In this document: positions 24,483-35,076 of the stretch, piece after piece
Layout: the number at the start of each line of letters is the position of its first letter
Numbering within the stretch: the first letter of the stretch is position 1
DNA from: Ehretia macrophylla
Taxonomy: Eukaryota > Streptophyta > Magnoliopsida > Boraginales > Ehretiaceae
Assembly: GCA_037974665.1 (NCBI GenBank)
Contig: CM075773.1
Location: 33,428,853-33,492,852 of the forward strand
Length of the DNA: 64,000 nt
Reading direction: 5' to 3'
Notes under the pieces: model-generated
What the model was told of the DNA's origin: nothing
The model's database searches: none
The model's input: the letters and a program-made list of their open reading frames with translations, nothing else
Program-made: the position numbers and the translations under genes

Positions 24483-24852
24483 AGGGGGTGGTGGGTTTTT
24501 GGAATAAGGACCAAAAACAAAAAAAACAAAAAAAATACAAATCCCCACCCACTTTTTCGGTAAAAAGGAGAGTGCCGACGTGGCACTTTCCTATCCATTC
24601 GATAGGTGAATCATTTTTTTTTTTTTTTTTTAAAATGTAAAATGACATTACTATTTTTTAAATGATTAATTCTAACCGTAGTCTACTAAGAGCAAGGACT
24701 AAATTGAGCTTTTTACACATCTCAAGAACTAATTTGACCTTTAAAGTTAACTTCGGGGACTAAAATGATTTTTGCCCGTTAAAGAACCAGAGAGTATCTT
24801 GTCTTTACCACTAACGATTAATCGGAGAATTTTGACTTTTATATTCTAAAAA

Positions 24853-25278
24853 GCGAAAAATCTCACATTTAGTCCCTATTGTTTCCTTAAAAGTTTCAAT
24901 TTCATCTCTATTATTTAAAATTTTTAATTTCGTCCTTATTATTTCTCAAAAAGTTTTAATTTTATCCTTATTATTTTTAAAAAGTTTCAAATTCATCCCT
25001 ATTATTTCTAAAAAAAAATTAATTTAGTCCTTGAATAATAGGAACGAATTTGAAACTTTAAGAAAATAATAGGGACGAAATTTAAACTTTTTAAAAATAA
25101 TAGGAACGAAGTTGAAACTTTTTAAAAAATAATTTGGATTAAATTGAGACATATTAAATAATAGGGATGAAATTAAAATTTTTGGTAAAATAATAAGGAT
25201 TAAATTGAAATATTTTAAATAATAAAGACTAAATTAAAATAATTTACAAATAATAAGGACTAAATGTGAAATTTTCCC
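24853..25278. mobile_element. Foldback MULE-like element, copy 1
   Basis: The whole 426-bp unit is one long inverted repeat built from ~35-bp modules such as gtccttattatttctcaaaa and aaaagtttcaat. The ends resemble GGGAAAATTTCACATTTAGTCC. The flanks ttctaaaaa (24844-24852) and ttttaaaaa (25279-25287) match at 8 of 9 bases. It is closely related to the element at 39282-39797. It is non-coding. Confidence 0.75.
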
Positions 25279-25659
25279 TTTTAAAAAGTGTGAAATCTAA
25301 AATCTCATTTATCTCTTTATTAAACTTATAAAAGGTCTCAAATAAAATTACCCATCATGATTATTTTTCTCATGTAATACTTCACATGACTATATATTAA
25401 CTATTTTGGAGAACTGAACCACCTTCACATGGTGATGGATTCCGGAGGAAAAAAAAAAAAGATGGAGATCACCTATGAATTGTTTCAATTTTTTTCTTTT
25501 TTCTTTTTTCACAAGAAGCTAAGCCTGCTAAGCTATGATCATTCTGGAGATATTTTACCCTTGTTATACTTCTTCAAGAGCACCAACAGGCAACCCGAGG
25601 GTGTATCAATTATATAAAAACCCAAAGATTTACTAAGTTCAAAATTAATTAATCAATTT

Positions 25660-25832
25660 GCACAATTAGCTCCCATAGCTCGAAACCCGGTTTTCTCGCA
25701 ATAATTAGCTTGCAATTGTCCACCAACCCTCTGAACTGACTATAAAGGGGCCATGAATCCCTGAATCCAAGAACACAACACAGTAGAATCAGTTTCAATC
25801 ACAAAGCTCTCAATATTCAAAATCTCCGCCAT
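25660..25832 (-). pseudogene. Possible RNase H-like (non-LTR retrotransposon) relic
   Basis: On the minus strand a frame from 25832 reads MAEILNIESFVIETDSTVLC. This resembles the A-x-x-x-G-I-x-x-F-V-I-E-x-D-S core of plant RNase-H-like domains found at LINE 3' ends. A stop then interrupts it, and a one-base shift continues a similar-looking frame (GLVDNCKLII). It is only a fragment. The assignment rests on one motif and could be wrong. Confidence 0.35.
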
Positions 25833-26002
25833 TTTGAGTCATCGAATTGAATGACCTATTGGGACAATTCACGCAGATCAAAGTAACTTCACTAGAAAAA
25901 TAAAAGGAGTCAACCTTCACAGGCTAAACCCCCCTATTCAACAGAACTCGGCTCCAAGAGAGAACCCTATTTTCTAAACAAGATAGTTAAAAAATTCCAT
26001 TA

Positions 26003-26051
26003 AGCTGGGTTTCAGTTTCACCAAAAAAAAAAGAAAAACAGCTGAGTTTCA
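26003..26051 (+). mobile_element. Poly(A) micro-insertion with ~12-bp target duplication
   Basis: The words agctgggtttca (26003-26014) and agctgagtttca (26040-26051) are 11/12 identical. They flank a 25-base insert, gtttcacc, ten A, then gaaaaac. Its body gtttcacc resembles tttcaccc at 32582. Confidence 0.55.
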
Positions 26052-26363
26052 AACAAAGAAGATAGAAAAGACTGGACACTGTTGTTACAAAGACAAAAAA
26101 CATCAATTTCTTAAAAATCAGAATACCATGTTTGCCCAATAAAAATTTCCAAAAATTTTCGTAGTACCTAGTAGGTACTAGGTCCGAGAGTGTTCAAAAA
26201 CTCTATAAACATATTCATAGCCAGGAGGATGGAAAACTGGCTTAACTATCAACCTTGACCTAGCTACTAACAACAAAGCTGATGAGCTCATTTAAACCGA
26301 ATTCAAAATCTCTGATTACAACACGTTCTTACCGATCATTTCACCACCATTAATGTTACATTT

Positions 26364-27962
26364 CTAGACACTGCTTTCTGCAAGACATGATTTATCAGCT
26401 TGTTCATCCTTATTATCAGCAAGAGTTGCACCGCCCAATGTTTCTGGCAAAAAAATTACAAGTGATCCAGTTGTAATGATCAAAACCCCAAAAACTCCAT
26501 ATGGTAAAACCTCGTTGATATCACCCATTACAGCAATCAAGACCGGACTGAATATCCCAGCAAGAGACAACGCTTGAAACACCATTGAAACCGCAGTGTT
26601 TCTCACGTAGGTTGGAAACAACTCTGTGGCGTATATTAACAACAAAGTAACGTGTGTACAAGCACTAAAGAAAGATGCTAGCTCCAAACCCACTTGTATT
26701 ACCTTCCATTTGGCCATGAAACACAGTACTATACCACAGGCACCACTCAATATGCTAAATGCCAATAATGAACTCCTTCTCTTCAACTTAGACGCAGCAT
26801 AAAAGGTTAGCAGTGTTGCCGGTACGTCTACTAAGGCATTGAGTGCAACAGTTAAGTAGGAATTTGATCCCAAGTTGCCAAGAGCTAATGGCAAGCCATA
26901 GTACATCATCCCAACGCCAAAAGCAACCGTCATGGCTAACAATAATTGTTGAAATAGCCCTCTTGTTGTGAACAGGATTTTAAACGATTGCTTACGATTG
27001 ATCATGTTTTGACCTTGATTTGCCGTTGCTGTTGCTGATGCTAATTTCTTGCTCAAATCTGCAATATCTTGTCTGGAAAATGTCTTCAAAGTTGCAACTG
27101 CCTCTTGCTCAAACCCGTGTGCAATTAGCCATCTGGGAGATTCATAAGCACAAAAGTAAAGCAATAAGCAGTACAAAATTGCAGGAATTGATGTTAAGAG
27201 ATAAAGGACCCTCCAGGAACTGCTTCTGTAGGTATAAGCTATAGCAGGTAAGGTTGCGAAACCAAAAGTGAAAGACAAGAATCGCATCGTTGCAACTTTT
27301 CCCTGCCATTGTTTCCCAACACTCTCTGTTGCTAGCACTAGCGCGCACGATCCAGTTTGTCCACAGCCATACCCGATTAAAAATTTCCAGGCTGAATAAA
27401 TCCAGACATTGTTCGAGAAGGCAGTAAAGAAAGAAGCCATAGACATAGCGAAACATGAAAGGAACAACACTTTCTTGCGGCCGTATGAATCGCCTATGAA
27501 AAAGAGAACTATTCCACCAAACAGGCTGCCAAGGAAGAAAGACGATGCTGGTAGGCCAATTATTATTGAATTACCAGCACATTGAAGGAACCATTCAGAT
27601 ACAATGGATGTATATCCAGGCTTGTCCCAGGTCCATGTATCTGAAGGGAGGTGGCAGATATTGGACCGTGGATTACAAATTGGAAGATGCGTGCGTAAGG
27701 GCATATCGGTTGAAGTAGATTCTTCCACTCCGACCTGCTGTGTGCAGTGCCATGTTGGCTTAGCATCAGTGAAGATAGAAATAAATGTTTGTTGTCCAAC
27801 AAAAATGGCAGCCATAGTAACAAGCATGGCTTGGAAGATGAGTGGTCTTGTCAGGTCTCCAATATATGGTTCAATCAGCTGCTCAATTGAAGCATCAGGC
27901 ACTGGATTTTCAGGCTCATGAGCTGAAGCAGAGTTGTTGAGCAAGGAAGTTGAATCAGCCAT
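26364..27962 (-). CDS. Organic cation/carnitine transporter-like MFS protein, intronless (532 aa)
   Basis: Single open frame with a cytosolic N-terminus MADSTSLLNN and a first membrane span around 41-65 containing GQQTFISIFTDAKPTW. A ~60-residue Cys-bearing extracellular loop follows (about 66-130, Cys near 73, 96, 103 and 128). Then come the MFS signature GDSYGRKKVL (157-166), a further loop motif YESPRWL (273-279) and a total of about 12 hydrophobic spans. The first loop carries a ~15-residue segment (EESTSTDMPLRTHLP) absent from the copies at 16252 and 41319 but present in the broken copy at 54316, linking these two. It should act as a membrane transporter of small organic cations or related solutes; the substrate is inferred from the OCT family. 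No frame damage is seen. Confidence 0.92.
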   Translation of the reverse strand: MADSTSLLNNSASAHEPENPVPDASIEQLIEPYIGDLTRPLIFQAMLVTMAAIFVGQQTFISIFTDAKPTWHCTQQVGVEESTSTDMPLRTHLPICNPRSNICHLPSDTWTWDKPGYTSIVSEWFLQCAGNSIIIGLPASSFFLGSLFGGIVLFFIGDSYGRKKVLFLSCFAMSMASFFTAFSNNVWIYSAWKFLIGYGCGQTGSCALVLATESVGKQWQGKVATMRFLSFTFGFATLPAIAYTYRSSSWRVLYLLTSIPAILYCLLLYFCAYESPRWLIAHGFEQEAVATLKTFSRQDIADLSKKLASATATANQGQNMINRKQSFKILFTTRGLFQQLLLAMTVAFGVGMMYYGLPLALGNLGSNSYLTVALNALVDVPATLLTFYAASKLKRRSSLLAFSILSGACGIVLCFMAKWKVIQVGLELASFFSACTHVTLLLIYATELFPTYVRNTAVSMVFQALSLAGIFSPVLIAVMGDINEVLPYGVFGVLIITTGSLVIFLPETLGGATLADNKDEQADKSCLAESSV

Positions 27963-29079
27963 TGCTAAAAGATTTTATACCCCAAAAAAAAAAAGAAATA
28001 TTCTTGTAAAGATTTAAGATCTTTGAGAGAAGGATTTAGCACTAACATGTGGCTCATTCAACTTATAATATATTGAGAAAATTATAGATGTGTATGCATA
28101 ATCTGGTCAGAATTTTACCTAACATTAACTATTATTTTCTTAGAGAGTAGGGCAGTTTTTGAAATACAATAAGTTAACTCTGACGGCCTCAGCTGTCGAG
28201 CTTCCTAGATATTAGCTTCCAGGTACACCACTCCTAAAATGTAGTTTGAAAAATAAAATCGAGGAAGGGATTTAAAAGTAGTTTAGCATTGAGTTGTTTT
28301 TTTTAATAATTAAAAAAATTAGGATTTAAATTTTATAAAAGTAAACAAAAAAAAAATCAAGGAAATAAAGCAAAAAAGAAAAAAAGGTTTTCTAGTTTGG
28401 ATTACAAATAATAACAATAATAATAAGCAAAAAGTGGTAGGAAAGAATTTTATAAGTGTTTAATTTGTTTAAATTAGGGAAGGAACGAAAAAACAAGGAT
28501 TATTTTGAATGAAAAAATTACTTAGATATATACAGTTTTATATTCATTGTTATTTAAGCATATATTCGAAATTCTGTAAAAGTATTAAGGGCATTTAAAT
28601 TTTTTTACTCGTTAATCTTTCCTTCCCATTCATGAAACCCAAAATTGGGAAATAACAAATCCTCTCATCAAAGATTATAGAGGAATTCTTTAATTTTTCC
28701 ATTTACTTTCTACTTATCCTTTTCCCTTCTTTTCAGAAAATGAATTTTTAAAGTTAATTTTCTAAGTCATTTCTCGATATCTATCGATCCTTTTAACTTG
28801 AAGATGGACAAAAGAATGCATTATGAAAATTTCTTTGTCGAGCATAGATCCTCGGGGGATTTGAACCATCCAAAACTGAAAGAGAGAATCTCGACCGTTA
28901 GTCTCAAAATCATTTTTTTTTTCTTTTGTCAAAATCTCACCTCACTTTTCTCAATAATGAATATTACATTGATAACATATGAGCTAGCTAGTACCTATCG
29001 AAATAGGGAAATCAAAGGATACAACAACTTGTCAGAAAAATACGTACATTGGGAAATCAGAAAAGATTTGTAGTACTAG
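27963..29079. other. OCT promoter side and spacer
   Basis: Upstream of the minus-strand OCT gene. A TATA-like tattataag (read on the minus strand near 28061-28070) lies about 100 bp above the start codon. The remainder is A/T-rich with no gene that I can support. Confidence 0.4.
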
Positions 29080-29138
29080 AGTTGGTGAGCAAGGGAGTTT
29101 TTTTTTTTGGCAAAGAGCAAGGGAGTTGAGGAAGCCAT
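29080..29138 (-). pseudogene. OCT start-codon relic interrupted by a micro-insertion
   Basis: On the minus strand from 29138 the frame starts M-A-S-S-T-P-L-L, like the MADSTPLL start of the OCT genes, and its DNA aligns with the same region at 17905-17932. After about eight codons a 15-base poly(A)-type insertion with a 13-bp duplication breaks it, and homology stops shortly beyond 29080. It is a remnant of a further OCT copy. Confidence 0.6.
29087..29127 (-). mobile_element. Poly(A) micro-insertion with 13-bp target duplication inside the OCT relic
   Basis: The word gagcaagggagtt occurs at 29087-29099 and 29115-29127. Between is tttttttttggcaaa (minus strand TTTGCC then A9). Intact OCT copies have a single uninterrupted version of this segment, which shows directly that the 28 bases (insert plus second copy) were gained. 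Confidence 0.75.
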
Positions 29139-31615
29139 TAATACGGTTAATTCTAATATATATATATATATTTTTTTTTATATGTAGAGATTTTGAATAG
29201 ATTTTTTATATTTAAATTTTTTTTTTTGAGTTTCACTTTATTAGTTTCTTTATATTTAATTTTTATTTGAGTTTTATTCTAACATTTAATTAATCTTTTA
29301 TTTCAAAAAATCACTATTTCAATTTCACCCTATCATTTTTCTTTTCTATAATTTTAATTTCTTTTTTTTTTGTATCAGATGAGCTTAGAGAATGAGTAGA
29401 GAGTTATTTCAACATCTCAACATGTAAAAATATTGAATATTGATTGTAAGAATTCTCTACAAAGTAAAGAATCTATAAGGAAACTGTTAGATATGAAAAT
29501 TTCTAATAATTTTCTTATATGTAGACATTTTACTATTTTAGGACACCTATTAAAGCAACCTAATAATTATCAACGTCCATAGCTATCTATAATAGACTTT
29601 TATTTTTTTATTATTTATTCAAGGAAATACTATAATTATATAATGTAATCAGTGAAATTTAAAATCGTAATTTTTAACCTTTTATATATATAACAAATAA
29701 TATTATCATTAAATCAAAACTCGAATTGCAGCTATCCATAGTAGACTTTAGCAATATAACAATTATTTTATGCATTAAATATGAGTTGTTCTACTATGCG
29801 GCTGTGTAGTTGTAAAATAAAGTGTGGGCCCCACGCCGTGTATATTAATTAGGACGTGAGCCCATAACCAGCACATCAACGATTTGAATGGCTGCCGTAC
29901 TCAATCATAAATACGTGCACTGAGACAGGGAAAATTTTACTTAGGTACCCAAAAACTTTATCAAAATTACATTTTGACATGGTCAACTTATAATTCAATT
30001 GAATACGTAGTTTCAATTTTCCATTTTATTCACTTAATTTTCTTTTACGGTCTGCGCATCAAGTGATTAAGACTATTTTCAATGCGGGTTTTAAAATGTA
30101 AAATTTTTTATTTTTAGACATTTTTATACTTTTTTAGAACTCTATACCCTAAAAAGTAGAACTATTTATAGAAAAGTACGTGAGATTCACCACTTTTAGA
30201 TTAAAAAATATCAAAATAGAGTCTCAGACTCCAAAATATTCAACAAATAAAAAGTTTTACATTTTAGAGTCTCCATTAAACTTGCCCTAATGAAGACTAT
30301 GATTATCAATGAAATTAAGTGAATTTAGAATGATATGACATAGTGTAAAAAAAATTTGGCAATGGGATTTTCGGATGGCAAATAGAGATTTTGATAAAAC
30401 ATTTAAATCACAAAGTAAACGCAACATCTCTGGTCCCTTTTCTTCGATATTCTTTGTCTTAAGTTGATTGTGTTGACAATATTCCTTTTTTTCTCTTTAC
30501 ACAGTAAACTCTTACTTTAATCAAGTTGATGATAAAATTTATGGACGTTCCAGAAAGCATTATGTCCTGGTTACACAAGAATATCTTTGTACAAATATCA
30601 AATGTTGGATATCTTATGCGAAGACTTGTTGGAGTAGTTTTTAATTTTTAGATCATAACATGTACAATCAAATTTTAGTCACAAAAAGAGGGGTAACCAT
30701 CTCTCCTAAAATTATTTTGTTTAGTTTATTTAGGAATGACAGCGGTTTGGTTAACTGCGATTTTTGGCAAAATTGAAACCAAAACCAAAACTTAATGGTT
30801 TTAAAAACCGTTATCCAAAATCAAAACCGACAAGTTTAAAAAAAATCGCGAATAACTGAAATCGAAACCGATAAATTAAAAAATAATAATTTAAATAGAA
30901 AAAAGTCAAAAAATATGAAATAAATATTAATTTAAATTTTAAAAAAATCTAAAAATATAATAAATCAAAATCCATACATCATAAGATAATAAAAAAATAA
31001 AAGTAATAATTTGTTGGATGAAGATTAGGAAGATACAACAAAGTAAAAGTTGAACATATTCTGCTTTTAGATCAATGGTGTCGTCTGCTTTGACTACTTG
31101 GGCAAAATCAGAAAAGGAAAAAGAGAAACTTAAGTTGTAGATCACATTAATCTTAAAAAGTAAAGGTTGTATTACACGAGAAATACAGGAAAAAAAGTAA
31201 GGACTTTTTGTTATTATGGTAGACCAGAGACAACCTTAGAAAGATAGAGTTTGATGTCTGCAACTTTGGTCCTTGGAGCTGCGGCGCATGAAAGAGAAGA
31301 GAGCTTAGGTTTTGTGTTCTAAAACTAGGGCAAACAATTAACAATGACCCAATGTAATTTATTATATTATTTCTTGGTTCAAAAATTAACTTTGTCCTTT
31401 GAGTTCAAGTCTTCAAAGTTAAGGATGTGCTGTGGCTGGATGTTTTATGTTTTATTATTAGACTTTTTTTATTTAGCAGGAAAAAAAAGACTTTTTTATT
31501 TTTTTTTAAAATAGTAATATTAGGTATAATCTAAAACTTTTAAAAAATGTAGTACTTTTTGTTTTTTTTAAACTTTAAACATTTATGGTATATGTAGATA
31601 TACATGTGTATATAA

Positions 31616-31649
<34 letters not shown>

Positions 31650-32204
31650 AATTAATAATCGGGTTTCGAATTTCTGTTACTATATCGGTTTATCTTTTGA
31701 TTTTTATTATCGGATTTTTATCGGGTGGATACCTGTCGGTTTCGTTTACAGTGGTTACTCTTTGCTATCCTTAATGGACATTGGATTTTGATGGTGTTGA
31801 CAAAAAAAAATTTAGAGCTAAATGGACGTTTTTTAAGAAAATGAGTTAGACCATTAATATATATCAACCAGGTAAAAATCCATTTATATAGTAAAAATAT
31901 TTATTATATAAAAAAAAATTTATCATTTAATACATGAATTATTAACATACAAAGAAAAGAATAAAACATCACTCATTTAAATGCCACTCGATAAGAACGT
32001 TTTTCTTGTAGGCCTTTGCAGAAAAAATGAATATCAAAACATTTTTGTTGATCACGAGTGCATGCAAATTCATTTCTTGGAGGGACTTTACTTTCTCTTA
32101 TTTGCTTATTCAATTCACACGCATATGTGTTGTCATTAATTAAAAGAATAAATCTATTTAGTACCCATTACTTTTCATTTTCTTTTTTGCATGTGCCCAT
32201 TTTT
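29139..32204. other. AT-rich spacer with a degenerate hAT-like region
   Basis: Largely featureless AT-rich DNA. A possible hAT-type relic is listed at 30732-31775. Microsatellite (TA)n occurs at about 31620-31646. No supportable gene; the small open frames on the minus strand near 30939-31344 lack recognisable motifs. Confidence 0.45.
30732..31775. mobile_element. Possible degenerate hAT-like element
   Basis: The left end (taggaatgacagcggtttgg) and the reverse complement of the right end (taaggatagcaaagagtaac) are imperfect inverted termini of the TAGGGATGGCAA type. The subterminal DNA is full of opposed aaaaccg/cggtttt words (aaccgttat, gaaaccgata; tcggtttat, tcggtttcg), as in many hAT-derived elements. 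I found no convincing 8-bp duplication, so boundaries are approximate. Confidence 0.4.
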
Positions 32205-32515
32205 CACCACCACGATCGATCAACATGATTTCCTTATGGCTTGCAAAAAAGCTGCTGAATATTCCAATATGCCAGAAAGACATCTTTTGATTTTATTTAT
32301 TTATTCATTCATTCATTATTATTATTATTTTAAAAATTAAAATTATTGTAATTCTAACTCAAAATCTATAATTACAAAATATTACTATTTCATTATTTTA
32401 CCCACTCTTACGTATATATCTACTGGTTTTTCACCATGGCTCAAGAATGTAGGCACGAGCTTTCATGACTTCCATATCGCTTGGAAAAGCCATTAAATAT
32501 TCCAAATATGCCAGG
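32205..32515 (-). promoter_or_regulatory. Two relic copies of the conserved OCT upstream block
   Basis: Copy A (about 32205-32280) has tttttcacca, atcaacatgatttccttatggcttgc and gaatattccaatatgccag. Copy B (about 32427-32515) has ggtttttcaccatggctcaagaatgtaggc, catatcgcttgg and aatattccaaatatgccag. Both match the block at 18388-18475 and the reversed one at 40676-40800. Each presumably stood upstream of an OCT copy now lost or reduced to fragments. Confidence 0.55.
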
Positions 32516-32569
32516 AAGATATAATTTTTTTTATAAGGGTCAAATTGAGGACATAAAAATGGATGGTAG

Positions 32570-32613
32570 AAATCATGATATTTTCACCCAAAAAAAAAAA
32601 AAAATCATGATAT
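32570..32613 (+). mobile_element. Poly(A) micro-insertion with 12-bp target duplication
   Basis: The word aaatcatgatat lies at 32570-32581 and 32602-32613, flanking the 20-base insert tttcaccc plus twelve A. Confidence 0.65.
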
Positions 32614-32699
32614 GAATCATGGAGCAGGTAGCGATAGAATCAATTTTTTTTTTCTTCGTAATTTTAGAAATTATAGTTCAAATTCATAACTTTTAATTA

Positions 32700-33779
32700 C
32701 AAAAAGTCACATCCCTATTGTCGTCAACAAGGGTTGCACCATACAATGTTTCTGACAAAAAACTTACTAGTGATCGAGTTGTAATGATTAAAGCCCCAAA
32801 AACTCCATATGGTAGAACCTCGTTGCCATCTCCTGTTGCAGCAATCAAGACCGGACTAAATTCTTGCTCAAGTATGTAATATCTGTTGAGTAGATCAATT
32901 CATGTGGGTTGATATAATTATTTTGTTATTGCTTTTGCTTTTTGACCAAAAGAAAACAAAAAAAAAACAAAAAAAAATAATAATAAAAAAAAAGGTGAAG
33001 ACAGATCAGTCAAGTTGACTGATCTGTCATGTGGTGTGTGTGAGAGTGAAAGAAAAAAAAAAACGAGAGAGAGAGAAAGAAGAAGAAGAGTGCAGAAATT
33101 TTAGCCTGCACCATCTTCATCAAGTTTAAGATCGGAAGGTGATTTGTGGTCCGATTGAGCTGAAATTTTACGTGCATGTTCACAACTCGTGGGTCTTCTA
33201 TTTGAACGGTGGAGATCAGATTTGGAGCTCTCTACAGTCCATTTTTCTGATGTAAACAGTGACAACATTTTTGGTGATTTCTCTCTTACTTCTTGGTTTA
33301 ATCTCTTTTGTTGATACAATGTTTGCAAGAATATGTTATTCACCGTGAATGTATTGTGTATGCCTCTAGATGTAGTTAGAGAAGACTCTCTTGTACCCAT
33401 TATTTGTTGATAGTGGAAGTTTTTGGGTGGACTACGGTCCCGTGGTTTTTACTCTCCACATTGGGGAGGTTTTCCACGTTAAAATCTTGGTGTTGCTTTA
33501 TTTGCTTGAATTTTTCAGATTGGACAGATTTGTGCATAGTATTGTTGACTCTATTTGTTACTTCCTAACAGGTTTATACAAAATAAGAGGGTGTTATTTT
33601 CGCTGTACATTTATTATTTGTGCTTTAATTTCGGATTTCCTCCCAACAATATTAGCTCCGGAAAATTTTTTCAAAACTGCAAGAGCCTTTTGTTCATGTC
33701 TGTGGGCAAGTAGCCATCTGAGAGACTCATGAGCGCAAAATTGAAGCAATAATTAAGCAGTATAAAATTATGAGGTTGT
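32700..33779 (-). pseudogene. Deleted OCT transporter pseudogene split by a solo LTR
   Basis: 32710-32870 matches the reverse complement of the 3' coding end of the OCT genes (the region encoding PYGVFG...LPETL). It is then joined directly to sequence from the middle of the gene (ttcttgctcaag), so roughly 500 bp equivalent to 26540-27040 is deleted. A 765-bp LTR interrupts this middle segment, and the homology resumes at 33649 through the ESPRWL-coding part to about 33779, where it ends abruptly. The rest of the gene is missing. It cannot encode a transporter. Confidence 0.85.
32884..33648 (+). mobile_element. Solo LTR, Copia-like, inside the OCT pseudogene
   Basis: Starts TGTTGAG and ends CTCCCAACA (inverted TGTTG/CAACA ends). 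It is flanked by atatc (32879-32883) and atatt (33649-33653). Intact OCT copies carry one atatc at this point, so the right copy has mutated once since insertion. Internal words such as cccgtggtttttactctcc and aggttttccacgttaaaatc resemble the R/U5 part of plant Copia LTRs. No internal retrotransposon DNA remains, as after LTR-LTR recombination. Confidence 0.85.
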
Positions 33780-34435
33780 AACAGCTCGTTTGGTTCTATA
33801 TTGCTAGTAGTTAGACTATTGGCTACGTAAATGACACGTGGACCTATATTGCTACCTCCGAAGAAAAAAATATGATTTATTTTGTTTGATTTAAGAAAGA
33901 ATTACAAGCTAGTATTATATTACTTAGACTGTTAAGTGCGAGAAGTAAGCGAGAATCTTACCACTAGATCAAATGCCCAGTAAATACAATTTATTTTAAT
34001 TATATTTTATTGTGGTTTGAATTGTATTGATCGGAATGGACATACATGAGCCCCAAATACGATAAACTGCCTTTATAATTAGTGTAATCTAATTATATTT
34101 TTAGTTACAAATTTAAATCTTGAATATTTTATACGTCACAAAATTATAATGAAACTTTTCGTTACAAAACAATTGAGTTCTAACTGATAATCTTGTTTAA
34201 TTCTATCAGATATTCATCTGTGTAACTCCATTCTCCCCAACTCGATTAACAGTAAAAGAAAAGATTTAATTTTTTTTTTTTTAAAAAAAATGTATGGTAT
34301 TTTTTTATCCAAAATGTTAGTTTATGTCCTATAACTCCTATCAAAAAAATTTCTGGGTAGAATGTGTTTTAAATTTTAAATGCTAGTTATAAGAGCGAAG
34401 AAGATTAAAAAATGTTAATGGTCGACAACAATGAT
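33780..34435. other. Spacer with no recognised feature
   Basis: AT-rich DNA between the OCT pseudogene and the tRNA-Val gene. I see nothing supportable in it. Confidence 0.5.
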
Positions 34436-34509
34436 GTCTGGGTGGTGTAGTTGGTCATCACGCTAGTCTCACACACTAGAGGTCCCCGGTTCGAACCCGG
34501 GCTCAGACA
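34436..34509 (+). tRNA. tRNA-Val (anticodon CAC)
   Basis: 74 nt that fold as a full cloverleaf. The acceptor stem GTCTGGG/CTCAGAC contains one G-T pair. The D arm has the A-box word TGGTGTAGTTGG, the anticodon stem is CTAGT/ACTAG with loop CTCACAC (anticodon CAC), and the T arm is CCCGG-TTCGAAC-CCGGG. No intron. A T run follows after a few bases, suitable for polymerase III termination. All stems pair, so it is probably functional. Confidence 0.96.
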
Positions 34510-35076
34510 CTTTTTATTTCTCATAGTTTTTGTTGCTGTTTATTTAAAATCCTTGGTAGTTGTATCTGGACCCTTTCAAGTTTCTTTTCCCTTTTTCCTT
34601 TTTCCTTTTTCCTTTTGTGCTTCAAATTAAATGTTTTTATTTCACTAACTCCAAAGGTGAACATAAAAATATTAGTGTAGCGATAGAGCAACTGGAAGAG
34701 TATCTCCGATCCATGCCAATAATAAAAAGATATGGTAACCCTTAATTTCTTTGCTGGAAAGAACCCCTCAAGTTGACCCTTCCAAGCAACTGAGAAGCTC
34801 GGAGCAGTACTGATGCACATTTCATAGTTTCAAAAAAGTAAAAATAAAAGACTAGTTGATTGTATCATATACTTTCATAATATCAATTTTGATGACAGAT
34901 CTCGGACTGATGTGCTTCATTCCATAGTTTCTCACCATCTCCTGAGCTAACATTGTTTGAAATTCTCCTACCTAGGATGAAGAGAGTTTGATTTTGGGAT
35001 GTAATATTGACTAGGCGTCCGTTAAAAAAAAAACCTACAATGAAAATATGCTCATGTTTTATCGACTTTAAATTTC
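34510..35076. other. Spacer with ctttttcc repeats
   Basis: Contains four to five ctttttcc units near 34588-34616. No gene was recognised. Confidence 0.5.

Larger units (their letters stand above)
23386..24777 (-). mobile_element. Pack-MULE carrying the first exon of a FYVE-type gene
   Basis: The inverted termini (23386 to about 23550 and about 24593-24777) begin GGGCAAAAA. The element is bounded by a perfect 10-bp duplication gttaaagaac (23376-23385 and 24778-24787; 9 bp if the terminal G is counted with the element), which is diagnostic of a Mutator-like insertion. The interior holds three ~205-bp tandem repeats (23584-24064), a GA microsatellite and, on the minus strand, a start codon, a 24-codon exon and a splice donor from a FYVE-type zinc-finger gene. 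There is no transposase. Captured host-gene exons between MULE termini define a Pack-MULE. Confidence 0.85.
25288..26363. other. Spacer with a possible LINE RNase H relic
   Basis: Mostly AT-rich spacer downstream of the OCT gene at 26364 (the gene is on the minus strand, so this is its 3' side). It contains a short RNase-H-like relic at about 25660-25832 and a micro-insertion at 26003-26051. The rest shows nothing recognisable. Confidence 0.45.

Noticed and set aside
33101-33732. Open frames of 99 and 113 codons on both strands
   Set aside because: Both lie within or across the edge of the solo LTR at 32884-33648 and show no protein motif.
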